From SZUA-521 sp041738285 (GTDB lineage: Bacteria; Pseudomonadota; Gammaproteobacteria; Pseudomonadales; Azotimanducaceae): a DNA stretch of 26,194 nucleotides. The stretch lies in assembly GCA_041738285.1 (NCBI GenBank), contig JBGSQB010000197.1:1-26194 (forward strand). The letters run 5' to 3'. Position numbers and translations under genes: made by a program. Position 1 is the first letter of the stretch; the number at the start of each line of letters is the position of its first letter. Positions 1-6,513 of the stretch are shown one piece after another. The notes under the pieces were generated by a model, which saw nothing but the letters and a program-made list of their open reading frames with translations, was not told where the DNA came from and made no database searches.

Positions 1-152
1 GCGCCATCGCGTTGTTACGGCTCGTCGCCATATGGCCCGATATGCCTCCTCGCCGTGCCTAGCGCTGGCGTCGTCCGGCGCGCTCAGGATGCAAAGATAT
101 CTGCGGGACACCACACTAGGCAGTTCTGAACACGTTCCGAGGTCATCAGATC

Positions 153-791
153 ATGCCAATTCGAGCCGTACTGTGGGACTTCGGTGGAGTCCTCACGACG
201 AGCCCATTCGAAGCGTTCAATCGCTACGAGGAAGCCAATGGCATCCCTCTCGACTTCATTCGCAAGGTGAATGCCACGAACCCTGAGGACAACGCCTGGG
301 CTCGGTTCGAATCCAGTCGCATCGACCTCGACGCATTCGATGCGGCGTTCGAGGCGGAGAGCGGCGCGCTCGGACACCCCATCGCCGGTCGCGCCGTGGT
401 GGAACTGCTGTCGGGCAACATTAGACCCCGTATGGTGGACGCGCTGAAGCGCTGCAAACGCCGCTACCGGGTCGGTTGTCTCACCAACAACGTCCGCTCA
501 GGCGAAGGACCAGGCATGGCCCGCACGAGTGAGCGCGCCATGGCCATGCAAGCGGTCATGGATCTGTTCGACTTCGTCATCGAGTCGAGTAAGGAGGGCA
601 TTCGCAAGCCGAATCCCGAGTTCTACCTGCGCGCCTGTCGCGCGCTCGACGTCGAACCCGCGGAATCGGTCTATCTCGACGACCTGGGAATCAACTTGAA
701 GCCCGCCAAGGTACTGGGAATGACGACCATCAAGGTGGTCAGCGAAGCGCAGGCGCTTGCCGACCTGAACGCCGTCGTCGACCTCAGCTGA
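153..791 (+). CDS. HAD-superfamily hydrolase, soluble-epoxide-hydrolase N-domain-like
   Basis: A 212-residue cytoplasmic HAD hydrolase. HAD enzymes use an aspartyl-phosphate (or ester) intermediate; the substrate here is unknown. Motif I is WDFGGVLTT with the nucleophile Asp9, motif II is the Thr of LTNN near 111, motif III is Lys152 in RKPNPEF, and motif IV is the Asp176-Asp177 pair in YLDDLGINLKPA. The last motif is close to that of the phosphatase domain of soluble epoxide hydrolases and ACAD10-type proteins. The second Asp of a classical DxD motif I is Gly11. The ATG at 153 follows a GAGG about 10 bases upstream. The gene ends in an 8-base tail-to-tail overlap with galT, so the two share no operon. 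The family is clear; the precise reaction is not. Confidence 0.9.
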   Translation: MPIRAVLWDFGGVLTTSPFEAFNRYEEANGIPLDFIRKVNATNPEDNAWARFESSRIDLDAFDAAFEAESGALGHPIAGRAVVELLSGNIRPRMVDALKRCKRRYRVGCLTNNVRSGEGPGMARTSERAMAMQAVMDLFDFVIESSKEGIRKPNPEFYLRACRALDVEPAESVYLDDLGINLKPAKVLGMTTIKVVSEAQALADLNAVVDLS

Positions 792-1767
792 TCAGAGCAC
801 GCAGCCGCGCCGCGGCCGATTCCGGGGTCAGGTCGCGTTGTGCCTCGGCGAGCATCTCGAACCCGACCATGAATTTGCGTACGGTCGCCGACCGCAGTAA
901 GGGCGGATAGAAGTGAGCATGCAGCTGCCAATGATCGCGCAGCCCGCGTCCGCGCCCATGCCAGCCCATGGAATAGGGAAACGACACGCCAAACAGTGCA
1001 TCGTAGGCCGACAGAACACGCCGCAGCAGATCCGCCAGGTCCGCTGCACTCGACGGCGAAACCTCCTCGAACGAACCACACGGCTGGGTGGGCATCACGA
1101 GTATCTCGAACGGCCATGCTGCCCAAAACGGTACAACGGCCAGCCAGCTGGAGTTCCTGTAAACGACGCGATCTCCTGTGCCGATCTCGCGACGCGCGTA
1201 GTCGAGCAGCAGGCGTGCACCGTGAGCGAGTTCGTACTGGGCCTGATGCGTGTCTTCGCGCAGCGGAATCGACGGCATCGTGGAGGTAGCCCAGATCTGT
1301 CCGTGGGGATGCTCGCTCGAACACCCCATCATCTGACCCTTGTTCTCGAAGATCTGCACCCAGGCGTGGTCTTGCGACAATTCGATCGACTGCGCGCGCC
1401 AGACGTCGATGACGCCTGCAAGTGTCGTCGCATTCAGCGTGGCGAGCGACAGGTCGTGTCGATCCGAATAGCACAGCACGCGACATCGCCCATCCACGAT
1501 CTCGCGCCGCAGCAGCGCATCGTCAGAGACCGGCGAGGCATCACCCGCGAGCGCGGGAAAGTCGTTATCGAAGACGAATGGTCCCAGGTAGTCGGCATTG
1601 ACGATGCCCGATGACCGGGTGTTGCGCGGACACAGATAGCAGTCCTCGGACCAGGTCTGCCCCGTTTCGGTGTGCGAATCGCGCGCGCCCTGCCAGGGTC
1701 GATTGACGCGCTCCGGAGACACGATGACCCAATCGCCGGTGAGCGCGTTGTAACGACGTTCAGCCAT
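784..1767 (-). CDS. galT: Galactose-1-phosphate uridylyltransferase
   Basis: Leloir-pathway enzyme that exchanges UMP between UDP-glucose and galactose-1-phosphate, giving UDP-galactose and glucose-1-phosphate. The 327-residue protein carries the class I active site HPHGQ at 153-157, in which His155 would be the uridylylated nucleophile. CYLC (Cys43, Cys46) with His104 and His153 matches the zinc site of the E. coli enzyme. It is about 20 residues shorter than E. coli GalT (348). The ATG at 1767 overlaps the galK stop by 8 bases, which suggests translational coupling, and it is the last gene of the galactoside operon. No galE or galM is in the window, so UDP-glucose regeneration must be encoded elsewhere. 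Confidence 0.96.
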   Translation of the reverse strand: MAERRYNALTGDWVIVSPERVNRPWQGARDSHTETGQTWSEDCYLCPRNTRSSGIVNADYLGPFVFDNDFPALAGDASPVSDDALLRREIVDGRCRVLCYSDRHDLSLATLNATTLAGVIDVWRAQSIELSQDHAWVQIFENKGQMMGCSSEHPHGQIWATSTMPSIPLREDTHQAQYELAHGARLLLDYARREIGTGDRVVYRNSSWLAVVPFWAAWPFEILVMPTQPCGSFEEVSPSSAADLADLLRRVLSAYDALFGVSFPYSMGWHGRGRGLRDHWQLHAHFYPPLLRSATVRKFMVGFEMLAEAQRDLTPESAAARLRALIS

Positions 1768-2884
1768 ACACCTGCCTTACCCCACCCACGGATCGGGCTG
1801 TGAAGCCCCGCGCGATCAATCCCGTGGCGCGCTGGTATGGCCCGGCAACAGCATGCATTGCAGCCTCAGCCTCGTTCGCGGCGACGAGCGCGACTATGGA
1901 TCCGCCAAACCCGGCACCCGTCATGCGCGCCCCGACACATGCTGGATGTGCACGAATCAAGCGCACCAGGGTATCGAGTTCGGGGCAACTCACTTCGAAG
2001 TCGTCGCGCAGCGACAGGTGGCTCGCGTCGAACAGCTGACCCAATCCCATCCAGTCGCCCGCACCAATGGCGGTCACCGCCTCATCCACGCGCCATTGCT
2101 CCGACACGACGTGACGTAGACGTCGTCGTGCGATCGCGTCCATCGCAGGCGGCTCTCGGCGCGCGGCGGCCGGCGCCAGATTCATTCGGGGCACCCCGAG
2201 CGCATTGGCGGCGCGTTCCGTTTCCGCGAGGCGTTCGTTGTATGCGGAGTGCACAAGCGCACGTTGCCTGCCTGTGTCGATGACCAGTAGCGCCGGCGCG
2301 GGCGACGGTAGCTGGACCGGGTATCCGGTGTCGATCGAGCAATCGAACAGATACGCAGCGTTGGCGACTCCCGCCGCGATCACAGCCTGGTCCATCAACC
2401 CGCATGACACACCCACATAGTCGTGCTCGATGCGTTGCGCCGCGCGCGCGAGTTCGAGCGGTTGCCAAGGCGAACCCACTGCGCCACCGATGGCCGACAG
2501 CAGCGCCACGGTCAGGCTCGCCGAACTCGACAGACCGCTACCAGGCACATCACCTTCAACCAGGATGCAGATGCCACGCCCCCTCAAACTATCCGCGAAC
2601 ATGTCGACGGCGCCGACGACGTAGCGGCCCCAATGGCCGATTGGGTATTGGGCCGGCGCCGCCATCGAAAACCGCACGGACTCCTCGGCGTTGTGGCTCA
2701 TGGCGCGAACGGTCGGCTGGCGGGTAACTGCGACGGCGACATGCGTGCCGTACTGAACGGGCATTGGCAGGACACGACCGCCACAGTAGTCGATGTGTTC
2801 GCCGATCAAGTTCACTCGTCCCGGCGCCCAGTACACCGTCGGGTCGGCGGCGAACCGTGCGCGGAATGAATCAACCAGATCCAT
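1760..2884 (-). CDS. galK: Galactokinase
   Basis: GHMP-family kinase phosphorylating alpha-galactose at C1 with ATP, the first committed step of the Leloir pathway. The galactokinase signature GRVNLIGEHIDY is at residues 22-33, the GHMP ATP-binding loop PGSGLSSSAS at 114-123, the likely catalytic Asp165 in CGLMDQ, and the C-terminal motif MTGAGFGGS is present. The 374-residue length from the chosen ATG at 2884 is close to the 382 of E. coli. The frame is open to an upstream ATG at 2917, but the start at 2884 has GGAG four bases upstream and aligns with the family N-terminus. It overlaps the end of the PfkB kinase by 14 bases and galT by 8, so the genes are tightly coupled. Confidence 0.96.
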   Translation of the reverse strand: MDLVDSFRARFAADPTVYWAPGRVNLIGEHIDYCGGRVLPMPVQYGTHVAVAVTRQPTVRAMSHNAEESVRFSMAAPAQYPIGHWGRYVVGAVDMFADSLRGRGICILVEGDVPGSGLSSSASLTVALLSAIGGAVGSPWQPLELARAAQRIEHDYVGVSCGLMDQAVIAAGVANAAYLFDCSIDTGYPVQLPSPAPALLVIDTGRQRALVHSAYNERLAETERAANALGVPRMNLAPAAARREPPAMDAIARRRLRHVVSEQWRVDEAVTAIGAGDWMGLGQLFDASHLSLRDDFEVSCPELDTLVRLIRAHPACVGARMTGAGFGGSIVALVAANEAEAAMHAVAGPYQRATGLIARGFTARSVGGVRQVYG

Positions 2885-3776
2885 GTCGCTCCAGAAATGC
2901 GCGCACGTCGACAGCACGGGGGATTGACGTTGCGGCGCCCGCGACAGTCACAGCCAGCGCACCGGCCGCAGACCCCATCATGAGCGCGTCGTGAATCGAT
3001 GCGCCCGCGATCAATTGGGCGAGAAAATAACCGATAAACGCATCTCCCGCTCCTGTTGCGTCGACCGCTGGAACCTTGAACGCCTCCAGGCAGATGCGTT
3101 CCGCACCTCTTCCGTACAGGAGTCCGTGTTCTCCACGCGTCAGCACGACGTGCTGAGTCGGGTAGCGCGCGGTCAGCGCAGCGATCGCGCCTTGCGGTTC
3201 CCGCTCGCCGCTCAGCGCCGCGCCCTCAAGCTCGTTGACAATCAGTACTTCGACGCTCGAAAGATCATAGTCGGCCTCCCGACCATCCACCGGTGCGACG
3301 TTGAGCACAACGCGCGCGCGGCGCGCGGCGGCGGCAACGAGGACCGCCGGCACGTCGTTGATCTCGTTCTGCAACAACAGCCAGCCGTCCGGCTCGATCA
3401 GGTCGAGCGCAGCGCCGATGTCTGCGAATTCGATCAAGCGGTTGGCGCCACCCACGATCACGATCGCGTTGCTGCCGGAAGCATCCACCTGGATGACCGC
3501 GTGACCGCTTGGCGCACGCGCCGTGCGCCTGACTCCACGGACGTCGATACCTGCTGCGGCGAGCACAGCCACGAGTTCCTCGCCATCGGCGCCAACGCAG
3601 CCAACGTGCGCAGTGGCAACGCCGGCACGAGCCGCCGCCAACGACTGATTCAATCCCTTGCCACCCATGAAGCGGGCATAGCTGGACGCTGCCGCCGTTT
3701 CTCCCGCCCGCGTGATTGCATCGACCCGATACACGTTGTCGATGCACAGCGAGCCGAGGTTGACGAGTTGCGCCAC
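2871..3776 (-). CDS. PfkB-family sugar kinase, ribokinase-like
   Basis: A 301-residue PfkB-fold kinase that transfers phosphate from ATP to a sugar. The sugar-binding motif GGKGLNQS lies at 38-45 and resembles ribokinase GGKGANQ. The C-terminal signature DATGAGDAF at 239-247 carries the catalytic base Asp245 and the anion hole. The NE motif at 181-182 fits Mg/ATP binding. The overall spacing is like RbsK. It starts with GTG, 9 bases after the alpha-galactosidase stop, and overlaps galK, so it belongs to the galactoside operon. The substrate cannot be read from sequence. Inference: it may phosphorylate the non-galactose product of the alpha-galactosidase, or a pentose. Ribokinase is only the nearest recognisable relative, so no gene symbol is given. 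Confidence 0.9.
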   Translation of the reverse strand: MAQLVNLGSLCIDNVYRVDAITRAGETAAASSYARFMGGKGLNQSLAAARAGVATAHVGCVGADGEELVAVLAAAGIDVRGVRRTARAPSGHAVIQVDASGSNAIVIVGGANRLIEFADIGAALDLIEPDGWLLLQNEINDVPAVLVAAAARRARVVLNVAPVDGREADYDLSSVEVLIVNELEGAALSGEREPQGAIAALTARYPTQHVVLTRGEHGLLYGRGAERICLEAFKVPAVDATGAGDAFIGYFLAQLIAGASIHDALMMGSAAGALAVTVAGAATSIPRAVDVRAFLERHGSG

Positions 3777-3785
3777 GCGGGTGAA

Positions 3786-5138
3786 TCAGGCGATCGCGGC
3801 CAGTCGCGGTCGCGCGGCGAGTGGTCGGTCCGCGAATCCGGGTAGCCAACGCGCGTGGGCGCTCATCAACTCGCGCGTCAGATCGCGGATTTCATCGAGC
3901 GTGCAGACCGCACCGGTCAGTGGGTCCATTGCCATCGCCTGGAACGCAAGTTCCGCGTCCCGCTCGAGCGCTGCGCCAACCGCCAGCCGCTGCACGTTGA
4001 TCTGCGTTTGATTGATGGCGGCCAGGTGATCGGGCAGATCGCCCACCGGCATCGCCTCGATTCCGGCCGCCGTGACGCGGCAGGGCACTTCGACACACGC
4101 ATCGGCCGGCAGGTTGCGAATGCGTCCTTCATTGGTGATGTTGCCGTAGATGATCGTCTCGCCCTGACCCGTCAGCGCGTTGACGATCAGACTGCCGTAC
4201 TCGTTGCTGCGAGCGAGGCTGAATGGCTGACTGCCGTCCGCCATGGCCTCCATCACCGCCCGCCAGTCCGGCCGGTTGTAGAGCTCCTTGATGAATCCGG
4301 AGCCGCCATTCCAGCTGCCGCCAGGGCAGTAGGCCGCGACGAGATCGGCGCGTTTGCGGAACCAGGGTGAGTATTCGGAATTGTGACCACTGGCCTCGGT
4401 GACGGGGTAGCCGAAGTGCTTGATGTACTCCATCCGTGAGCTATCGCGTTGCCAGAGCTTGGGTTCGACCGCGAGTTCACGAATGCGCGGCAGTAGATCC
4501 GTGCCCTGACGCGAGAATCGCAGCAGCCAGGCCTGGTGGTTCAGCCCGGCGCAGAGGTAGTCCACTTCGTCGATTGGCACGTCCAGGCGCTTCGCCCACT
4601 GTGCAGTGGTGTGCTGGACGGAGTGACACAAGCCCACGAGTCGAATGCCTGGCACCGCGCGTGACAGTCCCCAGCACAGCATGGCCATCGGGTTGGTGTA
4701 GTTCAGTACCCACGCGTCCGGACAGTGCGTCATCACGTCGCGGCCAATGGCCACCAGTTCAGGCAGAGTGCGCAGGCAACGCATGATGCCGCCCGGCGTC
4801 AGGGTGTCACCGATTGCCTGGTCGACGCCATAGCGCCTGGGTATGTCGATCTCCGCTTCGATGGCATCAAAGCCACCAACCAGAATGCTGACGATCACGG
4901 CGCTTGCGCCTGCAAGCGCCTCGGCAGCGCGTTCGCGATGCAGCGAGTAGGTTGCGCGCGGATAGCCACCATCGCGTTTGATGCGGTCGACGATCCGACC
5001 GGCGAACGCGAGCCGCTCTGGGTCCACATCCACGAGCGCGAAATGCGTGTCGGCCATCTGCGCATGGCTGAGAATGTCGGCTGTGAGGCGACTGGAGAAT
5101 TCCAAGCTGCCCGCACCGATAATCGTGACCTTGCGCAT
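3786..5138 (-). CDS. GH4 family alpha-galactosidase (NAD- and Mn-dependent)
   Basis: A 450-residue glycoside hydrolase of family 4. GH4 enzymes use an unusual redox-elimination mechanism needing NAD and a divalent metal, and act in the cytoplasm. The N-terminal dinucleotide-binding loop is TIIGAGSLEF at 5-14. LNYTNPMAM is at 145-153. The metal ligands are expected to be Cys171 (LCHSVQ) and His201 (GLNHQAW), matching the Cys/His pair of the AglA/MelA alpha-galactosidases. Subfamily assignment rests on those motifs and on the galK/galT neighbours; an alpha-glucosidase or galacturonidase cannot be fully excluded. It is the first gene of the operon; GGAG precedes the ATG by 6 bases. No signal peptide is seen and no transporter gene lies next to it. 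Confidence 0.9.
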   Translation of the reverse strand: MRKVTIIGAGSLEFSSRLTADILSHAQMADTHFALVDVDPERLAFAGRIVDRIKRDGGYPRATYSLHRERAAEALAGASAVIVSILVGGFDAIEAEIDIPRRYGVDQAIGDTLTPGGIMRCLRTLPELVAIGRDVMTHCPDAWVLNYTNPMAMLCWGLSRAVPGIRLVGLCHSVQHTTAQWAKRLDVPIDEVDYLCAGLNHQAWLLRFSRQGTDLLPRIRELAVEPKLWQRDSSRMEYIKHFGYPVTEASGHNSEYSPWFRKRADLVAAYCPGGSWNGGSGFIKELYNRPDWRAVMEAMADGSQPFSLARSNEYGSLIVNALTGQGETIIYGNITNEGRIRNLPADACVEVPCRVTAAGIEAMPVGDLPDHLAAINQTQINVQRLAVGAALERDAELAFQAMAMDPLTGAVCTLDEIRDLTRELMSAHARWLPGFADRPLAARPRLAAIA

Positions 5139-5168
5139 GCACTACTCCGCTGCAAAACCTGTCGCACC

Positions 5169-5179
5169 GCTATGATAGC
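5169..5179. promoter_or_regulatory. Candidate shared -10 region of divergent promoters
   Basis: The 86-bp gap between the divergent alpha-galactosidase and the unknown gene at 5225 contains the near-palindrome GCTATGATAGC. It reads as a -10 box on both strands (TATGAT on plus, TATCAT on minus). No convincing -35 box is seen on either strand, so a regulator-dependent promoter or chance are both possible. Confidence 0.25.
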
Positions 5180-5224
5180 CGACCTCGCGAACGCCATTCA
5201 GGACCACGTCCAGGGAGACGCGCA

Positions 5225-6253
5225 GTGACCCCAAGTACGAACGCCGACGCGGCCAGCTCGACCGAAGCGGTCGCCGGTCTGTATCACGCCTGGACCACCG
5301 GGCTCGTGCTGACCTTGCTCAACCGATGCAACGCCACAGTGGCAGAAGAATTCGTCTTTCAGCTGTTTCGACGTCAGCACCTGGAGAAATTCCTTCCGGG
5401 ACTTCGCAAACTCGGGCTCGATCACCTCCCGCACGCGATCGCCGCGGCGCAGTATCACTACTTCTCGAACCAGCTGGGTGGCGTGTCCGTCGAGTACCTC
5501 GCGGAGTCGGATCGCAAAGCGTGGATACGCTATCCGCCGCCACGCTGGATCTGGATAGGGCCGGCAATCTGCGCCATACCATCGGCAGTCAATCGCGCCA
5601 TGTTGCGTGGTTGGCATGCACACAACGGCGTGAGTCTAGACAACCCAAGGCTCGGGTTCGTATGCACCGCGACCACCGTCGACGGGCAGCCAGGCCTTGA
5701 AGGCTACTACCAGGAATTCGACGCGCCGCTGCGGGCTGATGCGCGCCTTCAATTCCGCCCTGCAGAGTCGGCGCCGTTCATCGATCGCTCACGACTGCCG
5801 GCGCTCGACACCGATGCCTGGCCCGCGCAACGCAAGGCCAAGGCCTATCGCAACTACGCCATGGAGTACGTGCGCAATGGCCTGCCAGTCCTGACCGAGC
5901 TCCTGGGCGTGGAAGATGCGCGCCACATCGGTCGCATCAGTGGCCTGCAGATCGGGATGCACGGTCACCGGGATGCGGCACGGCTGCTAAACGTCACCGA
6001 CGATTCGGCAATTTCATTTGCCAATCTGATGGCAACGCTGATGCGCGCCCAGGGCGAAGATGTGGCCCACGACGGCCTTACGATCGAGCAGCGCGGATCG
6101 CGCCTGTTCACCGGCATCGCTGTGCATGAGTCGGTTCACGACGCAGCGGCCACACTGTGGGAAGGACTGGCGGCGGCGCACAACCGGTTTCTCAGGCTGC
6201 ACCGAAACCACGATGGAAAGACCACGCGCTGGCGGATCGAACTGAAAACCTAG
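5225..6253 (+). CDS. Conserved-looking protein of unknown function, 342 aa
   Basis: I do not recognise this family with confidence. The frame is fully open for 342 codons and starts at GTG 5225 with a strong AGGGAG seven bases upstream, so it is very likely a real gene. No signal peptide, membrane segment or P-loop is visible. Notable features are an aromatic stretch RYPPPRWIWIGPA near residues 99-111, GWHAHNG near 130-136, GYYQEFDAPL near 158-167, and a C-terminal half rich in His (MHGHRDAARLL, AVHESVHDAA). Remote similarity to the 2-amino-thiazoline-4-carboxylate hydrolase-like family came to mind but is not supported by any motif I can verify. It is divergent from the galactoside operon and runs tail to tail, 11 bp apart, with the Mo-hydroxylase operon. 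Confidence 0.85.
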   Translation: MTPSTNADAASSTEAVAGLYHAWTTGLVLTLLNRCNATVAEEFVFQLFRRQHLEKFLPGLRKLGLDHLPHAIAAAQYHYFSNQLGGVSVEYLAESDRKAWIRYPPPRWIWIGPAICAIPSAVNRAMLRGWHAHNGVSLDNPRLGFVCTATTVDGQPGLEGYYQEFDAPLRADARLQFRPAESAPFIDRSRLPALDTDAWPAQRKAKAYRNYAMEYVRNGLPVLTELLGVEDARHIGRISGLQIGMHGHRDAARLLNVTDDSAISFANLMATLMRAQGEDVAHDGLTIEQRGSRLFTGIAVHESVHDAAATLWEGLAAAHNRFLRLHRNHDGKTTRWRIELKT

Positions 6254-6264
6254 AATCGCACGCC

Positions 6265-6510
6265 TCAGCCGCCTTCGATGCGGTGCAGGAAGTGAACTTC
6301 CGAGTTCGCTGCGATCGTTTCGAGGAACGGGTCGTGAATGATGTCGCCATCGATCGCGACGGCGACCCTACCGACCAACTTTTCGCTGATGCCGGGATAT
6401 CGGACCTCGAGCCACTCGAGCAGGTCGCGGAAGCTCGACACATTCACGTCGAACTCCCGCCTGCCATGGGTGTATTGCGCGAGGTGATCAGGGAAGAAAA
6501 CGCTCGCCAT
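6265..6510 (-). CDS. MoaD/ThiS-like small sulfur-carrier protein (beta-grasp)
   Basis: An 81-residue protein ending in Ile-Glu-Gly-Gly. Small size, a beta-grasp-like pattern (LLEWLEVRYPGI, VAIDGDII, SEVHFLHRIEGG) and the terminal Gly-Gly are the marks of MoaD/ThiS sulfur carriers, whose C-terminal glycine is adenylated and then thiocarboxylated. MoaD forms the small subunit of molybdopterin synthase; paralogues serve thiamin, cysteine or other sulfur transfers. The gene starts 3 bases after the Mo-subunit stop, so it is clearly the last gene of the molybdenum hydroxylase operon. No moaE, moeB or thiF-like partner is in the window. It may be a dedicated carrier for this enzyme's cofactor, or a MoaD paralogue; which one cannot be told from sequence alone. 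Confidence 0.85.
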   Translation of the reverse strand: MASVFFPDHLAQYTHGRREFDVNVSSFRDLLEWLEVRYPGISEKLVGRVAVAIDGDIIHDPFLETIAANSEVHFLHRIEGG

Positions 6511-6513
6511 CCG

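Noticed and set aside
1..31. Possible N-terminus of a minus-strand gene running off the left edge (ATG at 31, GAGGAGG at 51-45)
   Set aside because: Only about ten codons are visible and the Shine-Dalgarno-like box is 13 bases away, too far for a firm call. The rest of 1-152 shows no gene.
2991..3845. 284-codon open frame on the plus strand
   Set aside because: It is antisense to the PfkB kinase, has no recognisable domain and is the usual shadow of a GC-rich gene. The same applies to long antisense frames at 671-1486, 913-1614, 8717-10081, 17549-18640, 21317-22168, 22918-23979, 12481-13185 and 25046-25744.
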